DNA of 64,000 nucleotides from an uncultured Bacteroidaceae bacterium (lineage in GTDB: Bacteria > Bacteroidota > Bacteroidia > Bacteroidales > Bacteroidaceae): contig CALUJL010000029.1 in NCBI GenBank assembly GCA_944320955.1, positions 1-64,000 on the forward strand, written 5' to 3'. Position numbers and translations under genes: made by a program. Shown here piece after piece: positions 37,261-45,503 of this stretch. How positions within the stretch are numbered: the stretch's first letter is position 1; every line of letters starts with the position of its first letter. Under the pieces are notes generated by a model that was given only the letters and a program-made list of their open reading frames with translations, ran no database searches and had not been told where the DNA came from.

Positions 37261-38466
37261 ATGCTTGCGCAAAAACTGAAAGGAAAAATCCACTACGTAG
37301 GCGTCAACGACCGGAAGATCCACCGCTTCGAGGGAATGTGGCCCGTGCCTTATGGGGTTTCTTACAACTCTTATCTTATCGTCGACGAGTCGGTTACACT
37401 GATTGATACGGTGGATGTGGCCTACGGGGAAGTCTTTCTGCAGAAAATCCGCAGCCTGATCGGAGACCGCCCCATAGACTATCTGGTGGTCAACCACATG
37501 GAACCCGACCATTCCGGCTCCATCCGTCTCCTGGCGCAGCTCTACCCTGGCCTGGTGATTGTAGGCAACAAGCAGACTTTCGGCATGCTCGAAGGGTACT
37601 ACGGGCTGCGCGACGAGCAGCGCTATGAGGTGAAAGACGGCGATTTCCTCTCCACGGGGCACCACAAGTTGCGCTTCACCCTGACGCCCATGGTGCATTG
37701 GCCGGAGACGATGATGACCTTCGACGAGACCGAGGGCGTGCTTTTTGCCGGCGATGCCTTCGGCTGCTTCGGCGCGCTGAACGGCGGAGTCGTGGACGAG
37801 GGCATGAATCTCGACATTTACTGGGACGAGATGGTCCGCTACTACTCCAATATTGTCGGGAAGTATGGCAACCCCGTGCAGAAAGCCCTGGGCAAACTGG
37901 CCGGTGCGCCGGTGCGGATGATTTGTTCCACGCACGGTCCTGTGTGGACCGGCGAGCGCATAGCCCGCGTAGTGGGGCTGTATGACCGGATGAGCCGGTA
38001 TGATACGGATGAAGGCGTCGTAATAGCCTACGCTTCGATGTACGGGCATACGGAACAAGTGGCCGAGCAGATTGCCGCCCATCTTAACGCCGCCGGCGTG
38101 AAGAACGTGGCAATGCACTGCCTGAACAAGACGAATGCCTCGTTTGTCCTGCGCGACGTGTTCCGCTACCGGGGGCTTATCGTCGGCGGGCCTACCTATA
38201 GCGGCCAGCTCTACCCCGAAGTCGAGGGATTGCTCTCGAAGCTTTCGGTGCGCGAGCTGAAGAACCACGTCATCGGCTGCTTCGGTTCGTTTACCTGGGC
38301 GGGGGCTGCCGTGAAGCGCACCATAGCCTGGGGCGAGACGCTGAAGCAGAACGAATTTCTCCCCCAGACCGTGGAACTGAAACAGGGCTGCCTTGCCGAC
38401 ACGGACGAAGCCTGCCGGCAGCTGGCCCGGGCAATGGCCGAACGGATCCGCACGGCAAAGTCCTGA
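37261..38466 (+). CDS. fprA: FprA-family A-type flavoprotein (diiron/FMN)
   Basis: A 401-residue protein. The N-terminal metallo-beta-lactamase-like domain binds a diiron centre through VVNHMEPDHSG and TPMVHWPETM, with further ligands in LFAGDAFG and a later histidine (CSTHGP). The C-terminal flavodoxin domain starts about residue 255 (VIAYASMYGHTEQVAEQI). These proteins reduce oxygen or nitric oxide and protect anaerobes. It overlaps no gene; a broken CGGC-domain gene starts 17 bases downstream. Confidence 0.92.
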   Translation: MLAQKLKGKIHYVGVNDRKIHRFEGMWPVPYGVSYNSYLIVDESVTLIDTVDVAYGEVFLQKIRSLIGDRPIDYLVVNHMEPDHSGSIRLLAQLYPGLVIVGNKQTFGMLEGYYGLRDEQRYEVKDGDFLSTGHHKLRFTLTPMVHWPETMMTFDETEGVLFAGDAFGCFGALNGGVVDEGMNLDIYWDEMVRYYSNIVGKYGNPVQKALGKLAGAPVRMICSTHGPVWTGERIARVVGLYDRMSRYDTDEGVVIAYASMYGHTEQVAEQIAAHLNAAGVKNVAMHCLNKTNASFVLRDVFRYRGLIVGGPTYSGQLYPEVEGLLSKLSVRELKNHVIGCFGSFTWAGAAVKRTIAWGETLKQNEFLPQTVELKQGCLADTDEACRQLARAMAERIRTAKS

Positions 38467-38483
38467 AACGCTACGGAGGCACT

Positions 38484-38534
38484 ATGAAATTAGGCATCAT
38501 CCGTTGCATTCAGGCCGAGGACTATACGCATTGA
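38484..38534 (+). pseudogene. remnant of a CGGC-domain protein gene
   Basis: An ATG with a good upstream purine stretch (GGAGGCACT) begins a frame MKLGIIRCIQAEDYTH followed by TGA. The first 14 residues match the start of CGGC-domain proteins (M.[IL]GIIRC.QTED in the family), but the CGGC motif and the rest are absent. The sequence then passes into a terminator and repeat array. This looks like the stump left by a deletion of the gene after fprA. Confidence 0.65.
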
Positions 38535-38571
38535 CCTTGCGCCCCGTTTCCCGCGGAGCTGCAGGATGAGA

Positions 38572-38625
38572 AAAAGCCGGACAAGCCGGGAAGGTAAAAG
38601 AGCCTTTCGGTTTGCCCGGCTTTTC
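38572..38625 (+). terminator. terminator after the fprA unit
   Basis: AAAAGCCGG with an imperfect extension (38572-38592) pairs with the segment ending CCGGCTTTT at 38617-38625 over a long loop and stops at T residues. It follows the CGGC remnant and probably once ended that gene. Confidence 0.75.
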
Positions 38626-38730
38626 TGTTGCCTTCTCGGACAGTTTCTCCCCTCGTCCGCGGGGAGGGGGATGCAGGGACCGCCCCGTTTCGGCCCTGCC
38701 CGGCATAGCCCCGTGAAGCGCGGAAGGGCG

Positions 38731-38817
38731 GAAGTGCTGCCGCCGTATGCAGAAAGTGCTGCCGCTTTTTCCGAAAAGTGGCGGCACTTTTCCCGGAAAC
38801 CTCTGCCGCTTTTTTTC
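38731..38817. repeat. 22-bp-lattice repeat array F (four units)
   Basis: It lies between the terminator and the dnaN promoter. Unit centres fall near 38739, 38761, 38781 and 38805. Two adjacent units form a 17-to-18-bp near-perfect inverted repeat (AAAGTGCTGCCGCTTTT against AAAAGTGGCGGCACTTT). Confidence 0.85.
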
Positions 38818-38858
38818 GATCTCCCCGCCATTTGTTCGTTTATTCCACTCCTTTTTTG

Positions 38859-38866
38859 TAACTTTG
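38859..38866 (+). promoter_or_regulatory. -7 promoter element of dnaN
   Basis: TAACTTTG is an exact TAnnTTTG match, 62 bases before the dnaN ATG. Confidence 0.7.
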
Positions 38867-38928
38867 CTGCACAAAACAGACTCAACTCACGAAGAAGAAA
38901 AAAATCAAAATAATTCAGAATATATCCC

Positions 38929-40050
38929 ATGAAATTCCATGTTTCCAGCACCGAACTGTTCGCTTTGCTCCAAACCCTCAGCAGGGTGATCAACGCGAAG
39001 AACTCCATGTCCATACTCGACTGCTTCCTTTTCGAACTGGAGGGGCAGTCGCTCACCGTCTCCGCCAGCGACGGGGAGAACCGCATCGTGGGGAAAGTGG
39101 AAGTGGCCGATGCCGACAAGGATATCCGCTTCGCCATTTCCGCCAAGATGTTGCTCGATGCGATAAAAGAAATCCCCGAGCAGCCCATCGCTTTCCAGAT
39201 GGATGAAGAAAACTACGAGACGGTCATCGGCTACCGCAACGGCAGTTACAAAATCCTGGGGCAGCGCGCCGACGATTATCCCCTTCCCGCGGTCATGAAT
39301 GAAGACCGCGTGCGTCTCGAAATGGATGCCGAGAAGCTGCAACTGGGCGTAAACAGCACGTTCTTCGCCGTAGGCAGCGACGAGTTCCGCCCCGTAATGA
39401 CGGGCATCTATTTCGACATCACTCCGGGCACGGTGGTCATGGTGGCCAGCGACGGGCGCAAGCTTTCGCGCACCACGTTCAGCGGCTTGTGCGTACAGGA
39501 GCAGCGGGCGGCCTTCATCCTCCCCTCCAAGCCGGCCGGGCTGCTGCGCAACATCCTGCCCAAGACGCAGGGGCCGGTGCAGATCGAGTTCGACGCGCGT
39601 TACGCAGTCTTCCGCCTTCCCTCGTACCGCATTGAAGCGCGCCTGCTGGAAGGGCGCTACCCCAATTACAACTCCGTAATCCCCCAGGACAATCCCTACC
39701 ACCTGACTTTCGACCGCCAGTTGCTCATCAGCGTATTGCGGCGCGTGTCGGTCTTCTCCGACTCGAGCAACAATCAGGTAAAGCTGACCATCGATCCCGG
39801 GCGGGTGCTCTTCACGGCCCAAGACATCGACTTCTCCACCTCGGCCGAAGAGAGCGTGGAGAGCGATTACCAGGGCGGGCATCTGGAAATCGCCTTCAAC
39901 GGCAATTACTTCCTGGAGACGCTCAACAACCTTTCCTCCCAGAATGTGTCCATCGACCTGGGCGACTCCTCGCGGGCCGGCGTAGTGCAACCCGTGGAGC
40001 AGGAAGAGGGAAGCGAGCAACTGATGCTCCTCATGCCCGTATTGCTGTAG
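38929..40050 (+). CDS. dnaN: DNA polymerase III beta clamp
   Basis: A 373-residue sliding clamp with three repeated clamp folds. It opens MKFHVSSTELFALLQTLSRVINAKNSM and ends with QLMLLMPVLL, a variant of the usual C-terminal clamp tail. Mid-protein features include FRPVMTGIYFDI and the linker region YRIEARLLEGRYPNYNSVIP. It holds polymerase and repair partners on DNA. It leads a four- to six-gene same-strand run with an exonuclease, coaBC, porD and recN. Confidence 0.95.
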   Translation: MKFHVSSTELFALLQTLSRVINAKNSMSILDCFLFELEGQSLTVSASDGENRIVGKVEVADADKDIRFAISAKMLLDAIKEIPEQPIAFQMDEENYETVIGYRNGSYKILGQRADDYPLPAVMNEDRVRLEMDAEKLQLGVNSTFFAVGSDEFRPVMTGIYFDITPGTVVMVASDGRKLSRTTFSGLCVQEQRAAFILPSKPAGLLRNILPKTQGPVQIEFDARYAVFRLPSYRIEARLLEGRYPNYNSVIPQDNPYHLTFDRQLLISVLRRVSVFSDSSNNQVKLTIDPGRVLFTAQDIDFSTSAEESVESDYQGGHLEIAFNGNYFLETLNNLSSQNVSIDLGDSSRAGVVQPVEQEEGSEQLMLLMPVLL

Positions 40051-40089
40051 CCGGCCGGCCCTTTTGCGATTAACGAAAAAAGAAACTGA

Positions 40090-40860
40090 ATGAAACTCAA
40101 TCTCAAGAAGCCCATCGTCTTTTTCGACCTGGAGACCACGGGAACGGACATTTGCAAAGACCGTATAGTGGAAATCTCGCTCCTCAAGTTGTATCCGGAT
40201 GGCAGGGAAGAGTCGACGACGATGCGCATAAATCCGGAAATGCACATCCCCGAAGCCTCCACGGCGGTGCACGGGATAAAAGACGAGGACGTGGCAGACT
40301 GCCCGACCTTCAAGCAGGTGGCATCCGATGTGATGCGCTATTTCGAAGGGGCCGACGTGGCCGGCTTCAACTCCAACCGCTTCGATCTCCCCGTGCTGGC
40401 CGAGGAACTGCTGCGGGTAGGGAAGGATTTGTGCCTGAACAACAGCCGCTTCGTGGACGTGCAGGTCATCTTCCACAAAATGGAGCAGCGCACCCTCTCG
40501 GCCGCCTACCGCTTCTACTGCAACAAAAACCTGGAAGACGCCCATACCGCAGCCGCCGACACGCGGGCGACCTACGAGGTGCTGCAGGCGCAGCTGGACA
40601 AATACCCGGAACTGCAGAACGACATCGCCTTCCTCTCGGAGTTTTCCAGCATGAACCGCAACGTGGATTTTGCCGGGCGGATGATCTACAACGAGAAAGG
40701 CGAAGAGGTCTTCAACTTTGGTAAGTACAAAGGTATGCCCGTGCGCGAGGTCTTCTTGCGCGATCCCGGCTATTACGCCTGGATTCTGAGCAGCGATTTC
40801 CCCCTGAACACGAAAGCAGTGCTGACAAGAATCAAGCTGTCGGCCCTGAAGAAAGGCTGA
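40090..40860 (+). CDS. DnaQ-like 3'-5' exonuclease with a C-terminal DUF3820-like domain
   Basis: A 256-residue protein. The DEDDh nuclease motifs are IVFFDLETTG with RIVEIS, then the middle GFNSNRFDLPVL, and the last HTAAADTRATYEVL. The C-terminal 45 residues (NFGKYKGMPVREVFLRDPGYYAWIL) match a DUF3820-type small domain. It should proofread or trim DNA or RNA ends. It starts 40 bases after dnaN, which it may serve, and 5 bases before coaBC. Confidence 0.88.
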   Translation: MKLNLKKPIVFFDLETTGTDICKDRIVEISLLKLYPDGREESTTMRINPEMHIPEASTAVHGIKDEDVADCPTFKQVASDVMRYFEGADVAGFNSNRFDLPVLAEELLRVGKDLCLNNSRFVDVQVIFHKMEQRTLSAAYRFYCNKNLEDAHTAAADTRATYEVLQAQLDKYPELQNDIAFLSEFSSMNRNVDFAGRMIYNEKGEEVFNFGKYKGMPVREVFLRDPGYYAWILSSDFPLNTKAVLTRIKLSALKKG

Positions 40861-40864
40861 AGTC

Positions 40865-42088
40865 ATGTCGTTGAAAGGGAAGAAAATCGTCTTAGGCGTA
40901 ACGGGAAGCATCGCCGCCTACAAGGCCGCGGTGCTCATCCGCCTGCTGATAAAGAAAGGAGCCGAAGTGCAGGTGGTCATAACCCCTGCGGGAAAAGAAT
41001 TCATCACCCCCATCACCCTCTCCGCCCTTACGCGCAAACCGGTGATAAGCGACTTCTTTTCCCAACGCGACGGCACATGGCACAGCCATGTCGACCTCGG
41101 CCTTTGGGCCGATCTCATGCTGATTGCTCCGGCCACCGCCTCGACCATCGGGAAAATGGCCCACGGAATAGCCGACAACATGCTCGTCACCACGTATCTC
41201 TCGGCCAAAAGTCCCGTATTCATAGCCCCCGCCATGGATTTGGACATGTACGCCCATCCGGCGACGCAGCGCAATCTGGCCATCCTGCGCAACTTTGGCA
41301 ACTACATCATAGAGCCGGCCGAAGGAGAACTGGCCAGTCAACTCGTAGGGAAGGGGCGAATGCAGGAGCCGGAGAAGATAGTTGAGGAAATCGACCGCTA
41401 CTTCAAGCGCAAACACCAGGAGGAAACCGGCGAAAGCCCTTCGCTCTTCGGCAAAAGAGTGCTGATAACGGCCGGACCCACCTATGAGCGGATCGACCCG
41501 GTACGCTTCATCGGGAATTACTCCTCGGGCAAGATGGGTTTTGCTCTGGCAGAAGAGTGCGCCGAGCGCGGGGCGGAGGTCATCCTGGTGGCCGGTCCGG
41601 TCCGGATGGAGGCCGCTCATCCCTCCATCCGCCGCATCGACGTGGAGAGTGCTGCAGAGATGTACCAGGCAGCCATAGAGCATTTCCCGGACTGCGATGC
41701 AGCCATTCTTTCGGCAGCAGTCGCCGACTTCACGCCGGAGTACGTGGCCGGCGAAAAGATCAAGCGCGAGGACGACGACCTCATCCTCCAGTTGCATCCC
41801 ACGCAGGACATTGCGGCAGCTCTGGGTGCCCTGAAGGGTAATGGGCAGGTACTCGTAGGCTTTGCCCTTGAGACAAACGACGAGGAAGCCCATGCCCGGG
41901 AAAAACTGCAGCGGAAGAATTTCGACTTCATCGTGCTCAATTCGCTGAAAGACCCGGGAGCCGGCTTCCGCTACGACACGAACAAAGTGACAATTCTCAC
42001 GGAGGACGAGACCTATCCCTACCCCCTGAAAGAAAAAAGCGAGGTAGCCATCGACATCGTCGACTTCCTCGAAAGCAAGATGCACTGA
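40865..42088 (+). CDS. coaBC: bifunctional phosphopantothenoylcysteine decarboxylase/phosphopantothenate-cysteine ligase
   Basis: A 407-residue fused enzyme. The N-terminal CoaC flavin domain (about 1-180) has ITGSIAAYKA-type GSIAAYKAAVLIR and the active-site histidine segment HSHVDLG. The C-terminal CoaB domain (about 190-405) contains TAGPTYERIDPVRFIGNYSSGKMG and ILSAAVADFTPE. Together they make 4'-phosphopantetheine for coenzyme A. It is 5 bases after the exonuclease gene. Confidence 0.94.
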   Translation: MSLKGKKIVLGVTGSIAAYKAAVLIRLLIKKGAEVQVVITPAGKEFITPITLSALTRKPVISDFFSQRDGTWHSHVDLGLWADLMLIAPATASTIGKMAHGIADNMLVTTYLSAKSPVFIAPAMDLDMYAHPATQRNLAILRNFGNYIIEPAEGELASQLVGKGRMQEPEKIVEEIDRYFKRKHQEETGESPSLFGKRVLITAGPTYERIDPVRFIGNYSSGKMGFALAEECAERGAEVILVAGPVRMEAAHPSIRRIDVESAAEMYQAAIEHFPDCDAAILSAAVADFTPEYVAGEKIKREDDDLILQLHPTQDIAAALGALKGNGQVLVGFALETNDEEAHAREKLQRKNFDFIVLNSLKDPGAGFRYDTNKVTILTEDETYPYPLKEKSEVAIDIVDFLESKMH

Positions 42089-42128
42089 GCCGGGTATAAA
42101 AAAAGACATAGATTCCTTTTCGTAAACG

Positions 42129-43055
42129 ATGAGACCATTCTCCTTATTCCGCAGCCTGTCGGTCGGCATAGCCGCCCTGCTGTTCCCCCTGTGCGGAGCA
42201 GCGCAGGAGTTGAACTGCAAGGTCACGGTCGACTATCAGCAGATACAAGGCACGAATACCTCCATATTTTCAGACCTGGAGGAAGCCGTCACTTCGTTTA
42301 TGAACGAGCGCCGGTGGACAAACGACCAGTATGCCGTCAACGAGCGCATTACCTGTTCCTTGCTTTTCACGGTAAAAGAATACAGCGACGACGGCACTTT
42401 TTCCGGAGAGTTTACCGTGCAGAGCAACCGCCCGGTATATGCTTCCAACTATACGACCCCGGTTCTCAACCTGAGAGACCGGGAAATCTCGTTTACCTAT
42501 CACGAATTCGACCAATTGGAGTTCCGCCTTGAGCAAATCGACAACAACCTGACCGCACTTCTGGCCTATTATGCCTATCTGATCATAGGCTTCGACATGG
42601 ACACCATGGCCCCGATGGGCGGGACCAGCGTGCTGCAGAACGCCGAGGCCATCGTCAATGCCGCCCAGTCCTTTACGGAAAGCGGATGGAAAGCCTACGA
42701 CGACAACCGGAACCGCCACGGCATCCTGACCGACTATATGGACGAAAGCATGAAACCCTTCCGCCAGATGATGTACGACTACCACCGCCTCGGGCTGGAC
42801 GACATGGCCGGCAACGTGGGGCGCGGCCGCGCGCAGGTCACCACGGCGCTGGAAGAGCTGGATGCCGCGGCGCAGGCCAAGTCGATGTCGGCACTGCCGC
42901 AGATCTTCACCGAGGCCAAGCGCGACGAGCTCATCAACGTCTACTCCGAAGCCCCCTCCTCGGAGAAAGAAAAGGTATACGAACTGCTCTCCGACCTGAA
43001 TCCTTCGCTGAAATCCGACTGGGACAAAATAAAATCCACCAGCACCACCTTCTGA
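42129..43055 (+). CDS. porD: DUF4835 protein, probable T9SS component PorD
   Basis: A 308-residue exported protein. The signal peptide ends FPLCGAAQE at about residue 25. The body matches the DUF4835 family (LNCKVTVDYQQIQGTNTSIF, then SLLFTVKEYSDDG and FTYHEFDQLEFRLEQID). Relatives in Flavobacterium are called PorD and are needed for type IX secretion. The placement between coaBC and recN is the order I recall from Bacteroidales. It supports a working T9SS in this organism, together with the sorting domains in the window. Confidence 0.8.
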   Translation: MRPFSLFRSLSVGIAALLFPLCGAAQELNCKVTVDYQQIQGTNTSIFSDLEEAVTSFMNERRWTNDQYAVNERITCSLLFTVKEYSDDGTFSGEFTVQSNRPVYASNYTTPVLNLRDREISFTYHEFDQLEFRLEQIDNNLTALLAYYAYLIIGFDMDTMAPMGGTSVLQNAEAIVNAAQSFTESGWKAYDDNRNRHGILTDYMDESMKPFRQMMYDYHRLGLDDMAGNVGRGRAQVTTALEELDAAAQAKSMSALPQIFTEAKRDELINVYSEAPSSEKEKVYELLSDLNPSLKSDWDKIKSTSTTF

Positions 43056-43063
43056 AACCAACC

Positions 43064-44737
43064 ATGCTCCACCATTTATATATACAGAACTATGCGCTGA
43101 TCGAGAAACTGGAAATCGACTTCGAGGCCGGTTTTTCGGTCATTACCGGCGAGACCGGTGCCGGAAAGTCCATCATGCTCGGCGCCATCGGCCTGCTCCT
43201 CGGGCAGAGGGCGGACAGCAAAGCCATAAAAGCCGGCGGGAACCGCTGCGTGATCGAAGGACACTTCCGGCTGGACGATGCCCCGGCCGTGAAAAAGTTC
43301 TTCGACGAGAACGATTTGGACTACGACGAGCAGAACTGCATCCTGCGCCGCGAGCTCTCGACCGCAGGGAAATCGCGGGCATTCGTCAACGATACGCCCG
43401 TTTCTCTGGCCGCGTTGAAAGAATTGGGCCAGAGCCTGGTCGATATCCACTCGCAACACCAGAATCTCCTGCTCCAGAACAGCGATTACCAGCTCGACGT
43501 TTTGGACAACATAGGCAGCAACGCCGCCGACCTGGCGCAGTACCAGGAGGTTTATGCCCGGTATCACGCCGTGGCCCGCAAGCTTTCCGCGCTGAAGGCC
43601 GAGGCCGAGCGGATGCGGGCCGACGAGAGTTACCTGCGGTTCCAGCTCCAGGAGATCGAAGAGGCCGCTTTCCGCCCCGGCGAGGAAGAAGAACTGAAGA
43701 AAGAGGCCGGACTCCTGACCCATGCCGAGGAGATAAAATCCGCCCTCTACGCAGCCCGCAACCTCCTGGAAAGCGAGGAGGGGAGAGGAGCGCTGGCACT
43801 TTTGAAAGAAAGCGCCAGGGCTTTGCAGGAAATCTCCCGCATCTTTTCGGTAAAAGATGAAGCGGAACGCATCGAAACCTGCTACATCGATCTGAAAGAC
43901 GTGGCCGAAGGTCTGGAAGCGCGCCTGGAGGAAACCGAATACGACCCGGAGCGCCTGGCCCAAATCACCGATCGGCTCAACCTTTTGTATACGCTCGAAC
44001 AGAAACACCGCGTGGGCACGTTGGAAGAGTTGCTGGCCCTGGCCGGGGACTATCGGGACCGCCTGTCGCGGGTGGCTGACAGCGACGACGAAATCGCAGC
44101 CCTGGAGCAGGAGTCGGCCGCCCTCTCCGAACAGCTCCAGCATGCGGCCGAAGCCTTGACCCGCCTCCGCAGCCGGGAAGCGCAGGCCGTCGAGCAGAAA
44201 ATCGTAGAACGCCTGCAGCCGCTGGGCATGCCCCATGTCCAGTTCCGCGTCGAAATCAGCCCGCTCCCGGCCTTGGGAGCGAAAGGCGCCGACAGGGTAC
44301 GCTTCCTCTTCACGGCCAATAAGAAAAACGCCCTGCGCGACGTGGCAGAAGTGGCCTCCGGAGGCGAAATCGCCCGCGTGATGCTCGTATTGAAGAGCAT
44401 CTTGGCCGAAAAGGCGAAGATGCCTACACTGATTTTCGACGAGATCGACACCGGAGTATCAGGCGAAATTGCCGACCGCATGACGCGCATGATGCAAAGC
44501 ATGGGGCAGACGATGCAAATCATCTGCATCACCCATCTTCCGCAGATGGCCGCAGGAGGAATCGCCCACTACTACGTGTATAAAGTGGAAGGCGAGGAGT
44601 CGACCCTGAGCCGCATTCGCCGGCTTTCGGGGGAGGAACGGATTTTTGAGCTGGCCCGCATGTCGAGCGGGGCTTCCGTCACAGAAACTGCGCTGGCACA
44701 TGCCCGCGAATTACTTCATGAATATGGAACAGAATGA
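43064..44737 (+). CDS. recN: DNA repair protein RecN
   Basis: A 557-residue SMC-like ATPase. Walker A GETGAGKS lies near residue 33; long coiled coils occupy about 150-390, and the C-terminal ABC part has the signature region VASGGEIARVML and Walker B PTLIFDEIDTGVSG. It helps hold broken chromosome ends. The ATG at 43064 is 8 bases after porD. Its 3' end overlaps the rlmB start by 20 bases. Confidence 0.95.
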   Translation: MLHHLYIQNYALIEKLEIDFEAGFSVITGETGAGKSIMLGAIGLLLGQRADSKAIKAGGNRCVIEGHFRLDDAPAVKKFFDENDLDYDEQNCILRRELSTAGKSRAFVNDTPVSLAALKELGQSLVDIHSQHQNLLLQNSDYQLDVLDNIGSNAADLAQYQEVYARYHAVARKLSALKAEAERMRADESYLRFQLQEIEEAAFRPGEEEELKKEAGLLTHAEEIKSALYAARNLLESEEGRGALALLKESARALQEISRIFSVKDEAERIETCYIDLKDVAEGLEARLEETEYDPERLAQITDRLNLLYTLEQKHRVGTLEELLALAGDYRDRLSRVADSDDEIAALEQESAALSEQLQHAAEALTRLRSREAQAVEQKIVERLQPLGMPHVQFRVEISPLPALGAKGADRVRFLFTANKKNALRDVAEVASGGEIARVMLVLKSILAEKAKMPTLIFDEIDTGVSGEIADRMTRMMQSMGQTMQIICITHLPQMAAGGIAHYYVYKVEGEESTLSRIRRLSGEERIFELARMSSGASVTETALAHARELLHEYGTE

Positions 44738-45458
44738 AATGATATTCGGCGTCCGCGCCGTAATAGAAGCCGTAGAAGCCGGCAAGCAAATAGATAAAAT
44801 CCTCATCCGCCGGGGGATTCAGAGCGAGCTTTCGAGAGAACTGTTTGCCGCCATCAAGGGATTGAACATCTTCGTACAGTACGTTCCGGCAGAGCGCCTG
44901 AACCGCATCACCCGCAAAAACCACCAAGGGGTGGTAGCCTTTGTGGCAGCCGTGGACTATCAGTCGCTGGAGATGCTCGTACCTTCGCTCTACGAGGCGG
45001 GCAAGGTCCCCTTCCTGGTCCTGCTGGACGGGCTGACCGACGTGCGCAATTTCGGGGCCATAGCCCGTACCTGCGAGTGCGCCGGGGTAGATGCCGTAGT
45101 CATTCCCGCACGCGGAAGCGTCTCCGTCACGGCCGACGCGGTGAAGACCTCGGCAGGGGCGCTCTTGAGCCTGCCCGTATGCAAGGTGCCGAACGTGGGC
45201 AGTGCGCTGCAATACCTGAAGCAGTGCGGCTTCCGCATTGCGGCAGCCACGGAAAAAGGTGAGGTAGACTATACCGCCACCGCCTGCGACGGCCCGTTTT
45301 GCCTTGTCATGGGGGCGGAAGACACGGGCATCCCGGCGGAGCATCTTGCGCTGTGCGACGAGTGGATACGCATACCGATGAAGGGGAAGATAGCCAGTCT
45401 GAACGTCTCGGTGGCTGCGGGTATCCTGATTTATGAAGTGGTCCGCCGGCGGCAGTGA
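44718..45458 (+). CDS. rlmB: 23S rRNA 2'-O-methyltransferase, TrmH/RlmB family
   Basis: A 246-residue SPOUT methyltransferase. A short L30e-like N-terminal domain (MIFGVRAVIEAVEAGKQID) precedes the knotted C-terminal domain with GLTDVRNFGAIARTCECAG, LVMGAEDTGIP and IPMKGKIASLNVSVAAGIL. It should methylate a conserved guanosine of 23S rRNA. The start may be at 44718 or at a second ATG at 44724; both overlap recN. A GC-rich interval of 45 bases separates it from the next gene. Confidence 0.9.
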   Translation: MNMEQNEMIFGVRAVIEAVEAGKQIDKILIRRGIQSELSRELFAAIKGLNIFVQYVPAERLNRITRKNHQGVVAFVAAVDYQSLEMLVPSLYEAGKVPFLVLLDGLTDVRNFGAIARTCECAGVDAVVIPARGSVSVTADAVKTSAGALLSLPVCKVPNVGSALQYLKQCGFRIAAATEKGEVDYTATACDGPFCLVMGAEDTGIPAEHLALCDEWIRIPMKGKIASLNVSVAAGILIYEVVRRRQ

Positions 45459-45503
45459 GGCACAACCTTACGTAGTATGCAGAAAGAATAAAAACAACTC
45501 TAT

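Noticed and set aside
38859..38929. dnaN region as a chromosome origin
   Set aside because: No dnaA gene, DnaA-box cluster or AT-rich unwinding region was found; dnaN here is followed by an exonuclease and coaBC, not by recF.
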